NCBI GenBank assembly: GCA_903879715.1
Contig: CAIRMR010000037.1
Coordinates: forward strand, 1 to 58,731
Origin: an uncultured Bacteroidales bacterium
GTDB lineage: Bacteria > Bacteroidota > Bacteroidia > Bacteroidales > UBA4417
Length of the DNA: 58,731 bases
Direction of reading: 5' to 3'
Both the position numbers and the translations under genes were made by a program. Below are positions 50,769-58,731 of the stretch, piece by piece; within the stretch, counting starts at the first letter, position 1, and every line of letters starts with the position of its first letter. The notes beneath the pieces are model-generated. The model made no database searches, had not been told where the DNA came from, and saw nothing but the letters and a program-made list of their open reading frames with translations.

Positions 50769-51084
50769 AATTTATAGTTTAAAATATAAGTTTATACTTA
50801 TCCAAATATTAAAAATCTCTGGTATAGAGATAATTGTGTGGTAAGGTACAAACAATTAACGAGTGTTAGATTTATTTCATCTTAATAAAGCTTTCTAAAA
50901 TCTACAACTTGTCTTAATAACACAGAACAACATGCCTTCAAGGCTTTTAAACAATGTTGTTAGTTTTGAAATAACATTAGTTGATGAGAGCTTGATGATT
51001 TTCACATAATAGCCTTCGTAGTTCAGGAGATAATATGATCTGATTTTTGCTTAAAAATAACTTTGTCCAGTCTGGCGTGAAGCG
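50769..51084. other. Intergenic region with a hairpin
   Basis: No gene is seen. AACAACAT (50926-50933) and ATGTTGTT (50954-50961) are a perfect inverted repeat enclosing a smaller GCC/GGC hairpin (50934-50944). There is no T-tract, so it is not a clear terminator for the exporter operon that ends at 51085. Confidence 0.35.
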
Positions 51085-52500
51085 TTATTTCCACAAAATA
51101 TTAAGCTGCCCGGAAGCTTTCAGGTAGTTGAGCCAGTTATTCCATAACTGCTTTTTATTCATTTCGTATTCATTCTTAAGGCTTTGGAGATCAGATTCAT
51201 CAAGATTCAGTGTCGATGCGGATTCCTGCCCTTCTGTTACACGGGCCTGGGTTATGTTAATAGATTCAATACTGAGGGCAAGGTTTTCTTCCTGTGTTTT
51301 TAGTTGTGACATTACACGTTCCATTTTCAATTTTGAGGTGTAGGCGTCCTTGGCGTAAAGAGATAATTTATCTTCTTTCTGCTGAGTATACTGGGTAGAC
51401 TGTAACTGCAGTACCTGTATGTTTTTTTTTACATTTTCACCAAACAATATAGGGTATTTTAAATCAAGACCAACATAACTAATTCCAAACCAGGTATTTG
51501 ATTCTGTTGGGTTAAAGTTGTTTGTGTATTGATTGGCTCCTATAAATCCTTTCAAACTTAAAGTTGGCAGGTGTTTCGCTTTTTCGGACATTACTAGTAT
51601 GCCTGTGAGTTGCGCCTGTAAATCCAACTGCTGTAATTCCGGAATAGATTCAGGAACAAGACTTAGGCCCGAAGCACTCATGTTATATTGTTTTATAAAA
51701 CCGGTGTCTATTACAAAATCTGATTTTTCAATAGCTGTCTCGCCTGTTAAAAATAACAGGTACACTTTATCTTCGATCAATTCGGAAAGCGCATCCATTA
51801 AAAGCTGCACGGCATTGTTATGGTTAATCAGCGACTTATTCAGATCAGATTTTAACAATCGGTTCTCAATAAATTTATTATAAAGTATTTTATAGCTGAT
51901 AAACGTTCTGTTGGTATCGGCAATAGCTGATTTGATTTTTGATTCCTGCAGGCTTATTTCGATAAACGTTTGTGCTATTGTATAGGCAAGTTCATATTCC
52001 GATTGCGCCTGCGAAGCCGCAGTAATCCGTTCCTGTAATTTGGCTTCATCAATATGTCGTGGAATGGATAAATCAATCAATGGCTGTATAGCTGTTACTC
52101 CGGCCGTTTGCGACCAGGTAGTTCCAAACTGCAGACTCATTGTGGCATCAGCAGGATAATCCGGATTAAAAATGCCGATGGGCAGAATAGACGTCTGTAA
52201 GATTGGATTGTAGAGATAAGTATACTCCAATGAAACTTGCGGCCAGTATTTTTTATATAACGCTTCGGTCTGAAGCCTTCGGATTTGCAGGTCGGATTTG
52301 CCGGCCTGGATATTTTTACGGTTCGAAAACCCATTGTTGATAGCCTGATTTAAAGTCAGAATATTCTGGCTTTGAGCAGGAACAGTCAATGTCAATACTA
52401 TTGCCAGTACAATAAATGAGCTTCCTTTAAGTATAAAGCAAATTATGCCATTGGTAATGACTTTTCTAAACTGGCATTTAAATAAATGATTAACTGACAT
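51085..52500 (-). CDS. TolC-family outer-membrane efflux protein
   Basis: A 471-residue protein with a long N-terminal region before the signal segment (SSFIVLAIVLTLTVPAQSQ), then the two repeats of the OEP/TolC fold: LTLNQAINNGFSNRKNIQAGKSDLQIRR..KKYWPQVSLEYTY and the second helical hairpin LKSEYEMNKKQLWNNWLNYLKASG near the C-terminus. It would form the trimeric channel for the ABC-type exporter encoded just upstream. An alternative ATG inside the leader would give a shorter signal peptide. It ends the four-gene operon. Confidence 0.85.
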   Translation of the reverse strand: MSVNHLFKCQFRKVITNGIICFILKGSSFIVLAIVLTLTVPAQSQNILTLNQAINNGFSNRKNIQAGKSDLQIRRLQTEALYKKYWPQVSLEYTYLYNPILQTSILPIGIFNPDYPADATMSLQFGTTWSQTAGVTAIQPLIDLSIPRHIDEAKLQERITAASQAQSEYELAYTIAQTFIEISLQESKIKSAIADTNRTFISYKILYNKFIENRLLKSDLNKSLINHNNAVQLLMDALSELIEDKVYLLFLTGETAIEKSDFVIDTGFIKQYNMSASGLSLVPESIPELQQLDLQAQLTGILVMSEKAKHLPTLSLKGFIGANQYTNNFNPTESNTWFGISYVGLDLKYPILFGENVKKNIQVLQLQSTQYTQQKEDKLSLYAKDAYTSKLKMERVMSQLKTQEENLALSIESINITQARVTEGQESASTLNLDESDLQSLKNEYEMNKKQLWNNWLNYLKASGQLNILWK

Positions 52501-52565
52501 GGGTTTGGTTTTTTTGAGGAACTCGGATTTTAAAAGGCTTATTATTCATGAAGATCATTTTATGA

Positions 52566-53693
52566 CTATCTGAATACTGTTGCAGGTTCAACACTTCGTA
52601 TCCTGCTTAACGCAAATGATGCTCCGCTCAACGATATCAGGCCTATTACAGAGAACATGGCAAGTAACATTAAGGGGGAGAATGAGAATATTAAACCGGA
52701 TTTTTCAACACCTCTTCTGAATCCTTCAAGCAATAACAGACCAGTTAAAAAACCAACAACAGAAAAGAGTAAGGCCTGCGTCAGGATTAAGCGACTGATG
52801 TATTTATTACCCGCGCCTATTGCTTTTAATGTTCCATAATCTTTCAACCGGTCGAGTGCGGATGAATACATGGTCAGCCCGATGATGAAAAACCCGGCGA
52901 TTAAAGCAAAGATGATCAGCGTACCGGTACTTAAAGCTATACCGCTGCTCATAAGTATTTTCATTACTGATGACAAGGCAAGCTTTTTGGACGGCCATGC
53001 CCGAACTCCATAAATATTAGCGTTGATATCGGCCACAACCTCATCCACATTCTGACCTGGTTCCAGGTTGACCAATACCGCGCTGATGTTATTTACCGAT
53101 TGATTTGAATAGAAGCGGGCTCTTTCGATGGTTGTGACGCAAAAGCTGCTTCCGAAACCCCGGAAATCCTTTGTCTGTAAAGCAAAATAGGCTCTTTTGC
53201 CATTGATTTCAAAATCAGTTCCTATGTCAATGTTGCCACCCAGGTTTTTCTTTTCAAAATATTCGCCGCTCACAGCGCCGTCCATCTGCAAATCGGAAGT
53301 GTTTCCCGCTGTAATTTTATTTTTATCCAGTACAGCCAATAAGTGGCTGGAATTTACACCAATCAGTGTTATTGCACCACTTGTACCATTTTTGTAATTG
53401 CATGCAGCTGCGGCGATTATCAGCGGAAAGGTTTCTTTAACGCCTTTTACGCCTTGTACTGCCCTGAGATTACGTACATCAAGCCGTCCTAACTGATTAA
53501 CATCATTCGTTTTACTGTCTACAACCCAAATGTCGGCTTTTACATCTGTTGCCAAAGCACCCATCAGGCCCGAGAGAAACAAGAAAGTGCCAAACTGCTG
53601 GCCTATTAAAAATGTACTTATAAGAATACCAACTATTACTCCGATGCTTTTAGCCTTATCGAACCGAATAAACTTCCATGCAATTTTAAACAT
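52566..53693 (-). CDS. ABC transporter permease (MacB/DevC-like)
   Basis: About 375 residues with an N-terminal transmembrane helix (KSIGVIVGILISTFLIGQQF), a large periplasmic domain (about 45-245), and three C-terminal helices (ALIAGFFIIGLTMYSSALDRLKDYGTLKAIGAG.., LTQALLFSVVGFLTGLLLLEG, LMLLAMFSVIGLISLSGASFAL). This is the FtsX/MacB type permease, with the DYGTLKAIGA motif that contacts the ATPase. I start at the ATG at 53693, which leaves a 4-base gap to the adaptor stop; the longer frame from 53738 would overlap it. Partner of the ATPase at 54663. Confidence 0.87.
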   Translation of the reverse strand: MFKIAWKFIRFDKAKSIGVIVGILISTFLIGQQFGTFLFLSGLMGALATDVKADIWVVDSKTNDVNQLGRLDVRNLRAVQGVKGVKETFPLIIAAAACNYKNGTSGAITLIGVNSSHLLAVLDKNKITAGNTSDLQMDGAVSGEYFEKKNLGGNIDIGTDFEINGKRAYFALQTKDFRGFGSSFCVTTIERARFYSNQSVNNISAVLVNLEPGQNVDEVVADINANIYGVRAWPSKKLALSSVMKILMSSGIALSTGTLIIFALIAGFFIIGLTMYSSALDRLKDYGTLKAIGAGNKYISRLILTQALLFSVVGFLTGLLLLEGFRRGVEKSGLIFSFSPLMLLAMFSVIGLISLSGASFALSRIRSVEPATVFR

Positions 53694-53697
53694 AGTT

Positions 53698-54654
53698 TTA
53701 ATTTTTAGGATTACGGGAGATGTCAATAACACATTCAATCCTGGCGTTCAGCAATAATTTTTCAGGCTGGTCGAGCATCATTTTAATGGTCCTTACGCGC
53801 CGGTCTTCTTTTTCACCCGACTGGTCGGTGAACAAGGATTTCTTTTTCAGGAAGGAATAGGTAAAATAAACAGTTCCGGTCGACAGAGTATCAAGAGAAC
53901 CTACATTCCGGATCCATCCTTTTTGACCTACAGCAATTTTTCCGGCATACATTTCATCAATCTCGCATACTGCAATTGTTTTACCTTCGGGGCTGATCTG
54001 AGCAAATGATTGCTTTGGATCTACTGAACCACCGGCTAAAACAGTCAATTCCAGTATTCTTCCATTTACAGGTGATAAAATTATTTTCTGATTCCGTTCC
54101 AGTTGTGCTAAATGCAGTGCGGCTTTCGTCTCATTTAACCGGCTTTTTGAAACATCAACAGCGGCCTGTAACCTATTGAAATTAGATTGAAAGGACTTTA
54201 AACTTGTATTTGCATCATCTACTGCCTGTTGTGTTTCAGCTCCTTTTGCCATTAATCGCTGCATTCGCTGAAGTTCGGAGACGGCATTTTCATATTTTGC
54301 CACAAATTCACCTACGCTGGCCTCATCTGCTTTTATCTGGGCTGCCTGCGTAGCCACTTCGCTGCTCAGTTGCTTTACTTTTGCATCTTCCAGCTGGTGA
54401 TCCAGTTCTAAAACCGGTGTACCTACACTAACTGAATCGTTTTCGCTTTTCAATATCTTCTTCACAATACCATTTACAGGCGATGACAGTTGTATAATAT
54501 CCTTCTCCGGTACTATCATACCAACACCAACCACCCTGTCGTTTGCTAATTCGAGTTTTGCTTTTTCAGCCGCAGCTTCCTTTTTTTTATCTGCTTTATT
54601 GCATGAAATAAAAAATAATGACACTATTAAAACATAGAAACCTTTTTTCATCAC
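53698..54654 (-). CDS. HlyD/DevB-type periplasmic adaptor lipoprotein
   Basis: A 318-residue lipoprotein (lipobox FFISC, Cys at about 18). The barrel-sandwich/lipoyl half GMIVPEKDIIQLSSPVNGIVKKILKSENDSV..GTPVLELD is followed by a long helical hairpin (about 85-190) and the second half KIILSPVNGRILELTVLAGGSV, then a beta-barrel. This is a membrane-fusion protein joining the inner-membrane permease to the TolC-like channel. Lipidation is common for such adaptors in Bacteroidota and gives a periplasmic anchor. Confidence 0.87.
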   Translation of the reverse strand: MMKKGFYVLIVSLFFISCNKADKKKEAAAEKAKLELANDRVVGVGMIVPEKDIIQLSSPVNGIVKKILKSENDSVSVGTPVLELDHQLEDAKVKQLSSEVATQAAQIKADEASVGEFVAKYENAVSELQRMQRLMAKGAETQQAVDDANTSLKSFQSNFNRLQAAVDVSKSRLNETKAALHLAQLERNQKIILSPVNGRILELTVLAGGSVDPKQSFAQISPEGKTIAVCEIDEMYAGKIAVGQKGWIRNVGSLDTLSTGTVYFTYSFLKKKSLFTDQSGEKEDRRVRTIKMMLDQPEKLLLNARIECVIDISRNPKN

Positions 54655-54662
54655 TGGAATTT

Positions 54663-55373
54663 TTATTTATGAGTAATTGCCTTTGCCGCTGGTTTATTAA
54701 CTATAGCGCCGTCAAGCACGTAAACTATTCGGTCGGCAAAGGGCTCAAGTCGTGTGTCGTGTGTAACAACTACAACTGCCTTTCCTTGTTTGGCAAGTTG
54801 TTTCAGTTCCTCCATCACAACACCCACACTTGCTATATCGAGCGAAGCAGTTGGCTCATCACAAAGCATTATTTCGGGGTTTATTACCAAAGCCCTCGCA
54901 ATAGCTACACGTTGCTGCTGTCCGCCACTCAGATCATTCGAAAGGTTCTTCATACGATCACCCATACCTACTTTTACCAAGGCAGCGGTTGCTTTATCTT
55001 TTGCCTCTTTATCAGAGGCACCTTGAAGTATCAATGGCATCATTACGTTTTCGAGAGCAGTAAGAGGGGCTATTAAATTGAATTTCTGAAAAACAAAACC
55101 AATTTTTTCAAGCCTTATATCAGCTAGCTTCTTTTCACTGAGTTCGTTTACTTTTATTCCGTCAATCCATACTTCTCCAAAGCTCGGGTAAATTACACAG
55201 CCGAATAGTGAAAGCAGAGTTGTTTTTCCGGAACCGGAAGGGCCAAGAATAAGCATCAGTTCCCCGGATTTTAATTCAACAGAACTTGCCTGCAAGGCAG
55301 TAATTACTGTATCACCAGCTTTATATTCCTTACCGGCATCTACTACTCTTGCAACAATTTTTTTTTCGGTGTA
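54663..55373 (-). CDS. ABC transporter ATPase (MacB/DevA/LolD-like)
   Basis: About 236 residues. Walker A is GPSGSGKTTL, the signature is LSGGQQQRVAIARAL, and Walker B is IMLCDEPTASLD, followed by VVVVTHDTRLEPFADRIVYV. The length and the sequence RLEKIGFVFQKFNLIAPLTALENVMMPLI match the MacB/DevA/LolD branch. I start at the ATG at 55373 (MYTEKK); a longer frame from 55481 adds 36 residues. With the adaptor, permease and TolC-like gene in order, this forms a DevBCA-TolC-like exporter; substrate unknown. Confidence 0.88.
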   Translation of the reverse strand, partial: YTEKKIVARVVDAGKEYKAGDTVITALQASSVELKSGELMLILGPSGSGKTTLLSLFGCVIYPSFGEVWIDGIKVNELSEKKLADIRLEKIGFVFQKFNLIAPLTALENVMMPLILQGASDKEAKDKATAALVKVGMGDRMKNLSNDLSGGQQQRVAIARALVINPEIMLCDEPTASLDIASVGVVMEELKQLAKQGKAVVVVTHDTRLEPFADRIVYVLDGAIVNKPAAKAITHK

Positions 55374-55568
55374 CATCAGTGTGATTTGTCTTTCAAATAT
55401 GTCTTTTAAGGCTCTTGCAAAGGTTCCTTGTTTTCTTGCTGTCAGTGTTACACAATTAAATAAATGATTTGCATAATTCACACATCACGAGGATGTTGAA
55501 TTCTAAGAAATGATAATGAACAGTAAGCGTTAGGGTGCAGTAGGACAAAATAAACGTGGATTTATTTA

Positions 55569-55883
55569 TTGCCTGTCGGCTTAAAACATCACATAAAAAA
55601 GTCTAACCAGGGGTGGCTCTATGTGATAAATGTCAACATTCAGGATTGTTTGCTGCTCATTTGCATAAAACAGCTAAAGATTGTGGATATGAAAAGTGGC
55701 TGCGTCTTCGCTTCATGGATGAAACTCTTGTTTTCTGCCAGTTATTCAGGATGCGTCGTTCTTATTTTTTTGAATCGCCATCAATGTTTTTTTTGTATCC
55801 AACCTTTTAGTTTTCATAAATTGGCTGAGATGTATAGGGTTGAAGGAGGTTTTCAGAAAAGCCACAAAATCAAGATATATTGA
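55569..55883 (+). pseudogene. Possible gene remnant
   Basis: Two overlapping frames occur in this stretch. The frame from 55613 (MALCDKCQHSGLFAAHLHK..CGYEKWLRLRF) has a Cys/His-rich start and looks more protein-like than the frame from 55569, but it ends after 65 residues. It lies next to the recombinase and may be a fragment of a mobile-element gene. This is weak evidence; the remaining gap 55482-55968 has nothing else I can name. Confidence 0.2.
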
Positions 55884-55968
55884 TTGGTTCCCTAAAACAA
55901 ACTTCTTCCTGCGAGGTTGAGCAGGAAGAAAAATGCAGGAAAAAAAAACAAACTCGCCTGGCCTAATT

Positions 55969-57201
55969 TTAACTCTCATTTTTCAGAATAAGATTGTATT
56001 TATTCTCAAGTTTCTGCATGTCTTTATTGATAAGTTCATCTACAACCCGAGCATACTTTTTTGTCATATTGATACTCGAATGTCCAAGCATTTTCGAAAC
56101 AACTTCAATTGAAATCTGGTTTGAAAGTGTCACGGTCGTGGCAAATGTATGCCTGGCCGTATGCGTGCTTAGGTGCTTCTTTATACCACAAATTGTCGCG
56201 ATCTCCTTCAGGTAGGCATTCATCTTTTGGTTCGAAATCACTGGCAACACTACGCTGTTCGCAATGCAATAAACGTTTTCCCGGTATTTGCCGATAAGTT
56301 GCACTGCTGCTTCTACCAGTGGGACAGTGCAGAGATTCTTTGTCTTCTGCCTTCTTTTTTTCATCCAAAGCTTTCCGTTCCGGTTCTCCAAATCGGAATA
56401 TTTTAGGCTCTGCACATCAACAAATGCAAGACCGGTAAAGCAGCAGAAAAGGTAAGTATCCCTTACCACTTCAAGTCGTTCGATCCCGATCTGTTTGGTC
56501 ATCATAATTTTCAATTCTTCCTCCGTCAAAAAGGCAAGGTCCACATCATCAAGCCGGTATTTGATTCCCACAAATGGATCTTTTTTTAGCCAACCATTAG
56601 CTAAGGCAATCCGCACAATCTTCTTGAAATTCTTGATGTATTTCACTGTAGTGTTGTTGCAACATTTTCTGGTTGTTTTCATGTAGTACTCAAATTCAGT
56701 CACGAACATATGATTCACTTCTGAAATCCTGCAATCAGGTCGTTTGTACTTTTTCTGTATGAACGCTTTGACATGCTTGAAGCAAGTTTGATATCGTTCT
56801 ACGGTTCCAGCAGCAAAATCCTTATTCACAAGACCTTCAGCCCTGTCATTGTGCTCCTTGAAAATTTGCAGGATCGTTTTCTCTTCAGCTTCAATTCCCA
56901 AGTAGGTGTGTTTGAGATCAATGGCAGTAACGGTTCTTCCATCTTCTTCCAATTCTCTCTTTTTAACAAGCAGGTTAGCTCTTATCAATCCCAGGTAAGA
57001 GTTTATCTCTTTAGCCTCCTTAGATCCGCCGGTCGCTTTGCAATCGTCCTGGTTCCAGCAGTCAGGATCGATGTATCTGCCGATGGCAAATTCAGCCCTT
57101 TGTTTGTTTACTGTAATACGTGAATAGATGGGTGCTTCCCCCGTTTTTAATTTCTTTCCCCTGTTAATGTAGTAGAGGACAGTACATGTAGCTCGGCTCA
57201 T
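55969..57201 (-). CDS. Tyrosine recombinase/integrase, Bacteroidota type
   Basis: A 410-residue integrase. The arm-binding N-terminus is of the Bacteroidota kind (GKKLKTGEAPIYSRITVN, then IGRYIDPDCWN). A SAM-like core-binding domain lies at about 105-205 (TILQIFKEHNDRAEGLV..TVERYQTCFKHVKAFIQKKY). The catalytic domain has HTARHTF (His347, Arg350), LGHSSINMTKKYA (His374, Tyr383) and Lys in KKRRQKTK. The first catalytic arginine is replaced: FTGLAFVDV has Ala259 where FTGLR is expected. IntDOT-like integrases of conjugative transposons also lack it, so the enzyme may still be active. It is the best evidence for a mobile element here. Confidence 0.9.
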   Translation of the reverse strand: MSRATCTVLYYINRGKKLKTGEAPIYSRITVNKQRAEFAIGRYIDPDCWNQDDCKATGGSKEAKEINSYLGLIRANLLVKKRELEEDGRTVTAIDLKHTYLGIEAEEKTILQIFKEHNDRAEGLVNKDFAAGTVERYQTCFKHVKAFIQKKYKRPDCRISEVNHMFVTEFEYYMKTTRKCCNNTTVKYIKNFKKIVRIALANGWLKKDPFVGIKYRLDDVDLAFLTEEELKIMMTKQIGIERLEVVRDTYLFCCFTGLAFVDVQSLKYSDLENRNGKLWMKKRRQKTKNLCTVPLVEAAVQLIGKYRENVYCIANSVVLPVISNQKMNAYLKEIATICGIKKHLSTHTARHTFATTVTLSNQISIEVVSKMLGHSSINMTKKYARVVDELINKDMQKLENKYNLILKNES

Positions 57202-57286
57202 TTTGTGTCATTTTAGGTTAACAAAAATAGGATTATCGAGCAATAAGTTAAAACGCATCATTCTGCTAATCAGCGCATAAGAACCC

Positions 57287-57329
57287 AAATCGGCGGACAT
57301 TGGTAGCTTTTGAAAATGTCCGCCGATTT
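57287..57329. repeat. 15-bp perfect inverted repeat
   Basis: AAATCGGCGGACATT (57287-57301) and AATGTCCGCCGATTT (57315-57329), 13-base loop. It is GC-rich compared with its surroundings, lies about 90 bases upstream of the recombinase start, and could be an operator, a recombinase/excisionase site or a transcript hairpin. Confidence 0.75.
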
Positions 57330-57383
57330 AGCAACTCCAAATATGCTTTTTTAGACATTTTCACGCTTTTCCCTAAAATCAAA

Positions 57384-57414
57384 AACCACTGTAAATCAGT
57401 TGTTTACAGTGGTT
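57384..57414. repeat. 12-bp perfect inverted repeat
   Basis: AACCACTGTAAA (57384-57395) and TTTACAGTGGTT (57403-57414), 7-base loop. Second hairpin upstream of the recombinase, unrelated in sequence to the first. Confidence 0.72.
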
Positions 57415-57859
57415 CGCGTTAAAATGCTTTCTTAAAAAGCGGAGAGACAGGCTCATTTAACCTCCCTCTATATCCCTTATCTGTATTGCATTATAGAACA
57501 ATTACCACATCCTTCCAACGATCTTCCAACTCAGGATTTTCCTTCCTGTTTTTGCTTTGGCGGCATTGTTACGTACTACAAATATAGTGAAAAACTGTGA
57601 ATTTTATTCATCTGATTCAGCTATTCAGGAATATATTTTAAACAAATTATTGTTAATATCTTTTGCCTTCTATTGCTCTTTTTTTCTTTTCCTTTCAACT
57701 TGACTTTCCTAATTTTATACATTGCAACTCTGCTGATATTTCCAAAATTATTTCTTGAAATGTCAAATTATTTAGGCCTCGTGTAAGCTCAGGTTATTAT
57801 CTTGTTATCCTCTTTCAATCATTGTTATTAAAAGCCTTCTAACTTTTTAATATATCAAT

Positions 57860-58731
57860 ATGCTATCCGAAAATCAACCTCTTGTACTAGTTCAGTTTGA
57901 AGAGCACCCTTTTTCCAGATCGCGGAACAGAAGCTCTTCTGATCATGTCATCCTCCTTACCGCCGGTTTCACCATGGCGGATTACTGCCAGGCTCTCTTT
58001 AATAAGATCCTGCGCATCGGACTATCCGATTTACCCGCCTTCCTCGAGTACCAGTGCAAGCTAGTCAAGGACCCTGAAAAATGGCTCAACACACTTGAAA
58101 AACTTGTTAAAGATAATGCCTGTTCATTCAACAACGAAGATCTTCGCCACCGTCGTTCCAAACTGATTTCTGAATTTGGTTTTCAACGTAAGGATTTAAA
58201 AAGCATATTGGTTAAAAAACGCACTGAGGATATGAAAGTAACCGTCAGTGGTTTTTCTGTCGGTAAGGAATACAATTTCTCGGAAGTGCATGCATTCAGT
58301 GACTCACTCAAAACCTTTGAGGAAAGGATCACTTACCTGCATGGTCAGATATATGACTACAACCAGGACCAGAACAAATACATAAACCCAAAACAAGACT
58401 CTTTCGATGTTCTTTGCCAATCCGAAATTGATCGTCTGAGCAAAATTGAAGAAATACGACATAAAGAAGCACTGAAACGGAACCTCGAAAACGGCAATTC
58501 GAAGCCAGTTTTTAAAAAGAAGATCAATGGAAAGCTCAATTATTTTATTGATATATTCTACAGGCTTATGCGTGAAATGCTTGTCGATGGCAAGCCTTAT
58601 CTCGATTCCTCTGACAGGCAGATAGCCGATGAGATATCCGCCAACTACATCGATCGGAACGGCAAGGAAATTTCCGTAAAATATGTGCTTACAATCCTCG
58701 AAAAAAACAGGCCGGAGAAACGTCCGAAGCG
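57860..58731 (+). CDS. Mobile-element-associated protein, 3' end outside window
   Basis: The frame starts at the ATG at 57860 (MLSENQPLVLVQFEEHPFS) and stays open for 290 codons to the window edge. It is hydrophilic, helical and basic at the visible C-terminal end (LDSSDRQIADEISANYIDR, then LEKNRPEKRPKR). A segment FIDIFYRLMREMLVDGKPYL resembles conserved hypothetical proteins that I associate with Bacteroidota transposable elements, but I cannot name the family. Codon choice (many C-ending codons: ATC, CTC, TAC, AAC) differs from most of the window, which fits horizontal origin with the neighbouring recombinase. Function unknown. Confidence 0.7.
   Translation, partial: MLSENQPLVLVQFEEHPFSRSRNRSSSDHVILLTAGFTMADYCQALFNKILRIGLSDLPAFLEYQCKLVKDPEKWLNTLEKLVKDNACSFNNEDLRHRRSKLISEFGFQRKDLKSILVKKRTEDMKVTVSGFSVGKEYNFSEVHAFSDSLKTFEERITYLHGQIYDYNQDQNKYINPKQDSFDVLCQSEIDRLSKIEEIRHKEALKRNLENGNSKPVFKKKINGKLNYFIDIFYRLMREMLVDGKPYLDSSDRQIADEISANYIDRNGKEISVKYVLTILEKNRPEKRPK

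Larger units (their letters stand above)
57202..57859. other. Hairpin-rich intergenic region, possible attachment site
   Basis: No gene is seen. It contains two strong inverted repeats (listed separately) upstream of the recombinase. GCGGAGAGACAGG at 57439-57451 resembles the 3' end of some tRNA genes on the other strand, but no tRNA is complete, so an attachment-site core is only a possibility. The right part (57600-57859) is AT-rich and featureless apart from a weak leader to the gene at 57860. Confidence 0.4.

Noticed and set aside
57439-57451. tRNA gene fragment
   Set aside because: Only 13 bases match a tRNA 3' end and the T-loop is absent, so it is kept only as a possible attachment core.

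Overview
This window comes from a member of the Bacteroidota, probably a Bacteroidales/Marinilabiliales-like lineage; genus is not resolved. The evidence is AT-rich DNA, -7 promoter boxes of the TAnnTTTG type, few Shine-Dalgarno sequences, and family-specific genes: a lineage-typical RNA polymerase omega subunit, a DUF4835/PorD-like protein, DUF5063, a FeoA-FeoB fusion, WG-repeat lipoproteins and a Bacteroidota-type tyrosine recombinase.

Layout. 1-8.4 kb is an envelope/secretome cluster: a 5'-truncated repeat protein, a Yip1-like membrane protein, two near-identical WG-repeat lipoproteins, and three secreted paralogs that share an N-terminal domain but carry different C-terminal modules (a lineage-specific domain, SH3b-like, TonB C-terminal). 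Three copies of a short leader element that looks structured lie just upstream of three of these genes. 8.6-26.7 kb is mostly housekeeping: rhodanese, an alpha-oxoamine synthase, photolyase, the run bamD-rpoZ-coaBC-DUF4835-recN, fabI, an amidohydrolase, a Nudix hydrolase, clpS, an M48 protease, the NfeD/FloA pair, and a long RelA/SpoT homolog whose hydrolase HD motif has been lost.

27.3-28.26 kb is the most unusual segment. It is about 0.9 kb with no credible protein gene, full of hairpins capped by GCAA (GNRA) loops and one UUCG loop, and it ends in a strong intrinsic terminator. I read it as a large structured non-coding RNA on the + strand. I cannot assign it to RNase P, tmRNA, group I/II introns or any other family I know. 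A small OB/S1-like protein gene sits immediately upstream.

28.4-31 kb holds nth, bcp and recA. 31-34.6 kb is a ferrous-iron operon on the - strand (FeoAB fusion, M50-type protease, Cys-rich membrane protein). 34.9-38.6 kb is a - strand block with DUF5063, then a redox/nitrosative-stress-like cassette (NO-stimulated-promoter family protein, cupin, 2x[4Fe-4S] protein, two Cys-containing Rrf2 regulators). 38.7-48.3 kb contains a LEA-type lipoprotein, a CPBP protease, an ABC-F ATPase, a cold-shock protein, a YkgJ protein, pckA, fabF and a DEAD-box-family helicase. 48.5-50.8 kb carries a membrane-anchored papain-like protein without its catalytic cysteine and a DUF6629 protein. 51-55.4 kb is a four-gene ABC-type exporter (ATPase, lipoprotein adaptor, permease, TolC-like channel). 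55.5-58.7 kb is the edge of a mobile element: a tyrosine recombinase, a hairpin-rich 650-bp intergenic region, and a gene with more C-ending codons that runs off the right edge.

Several intergenic regions hold short inverted-repeat (MITE/REP-like) elements. No rRNA, complete tRNA or CRISPR array was seen.
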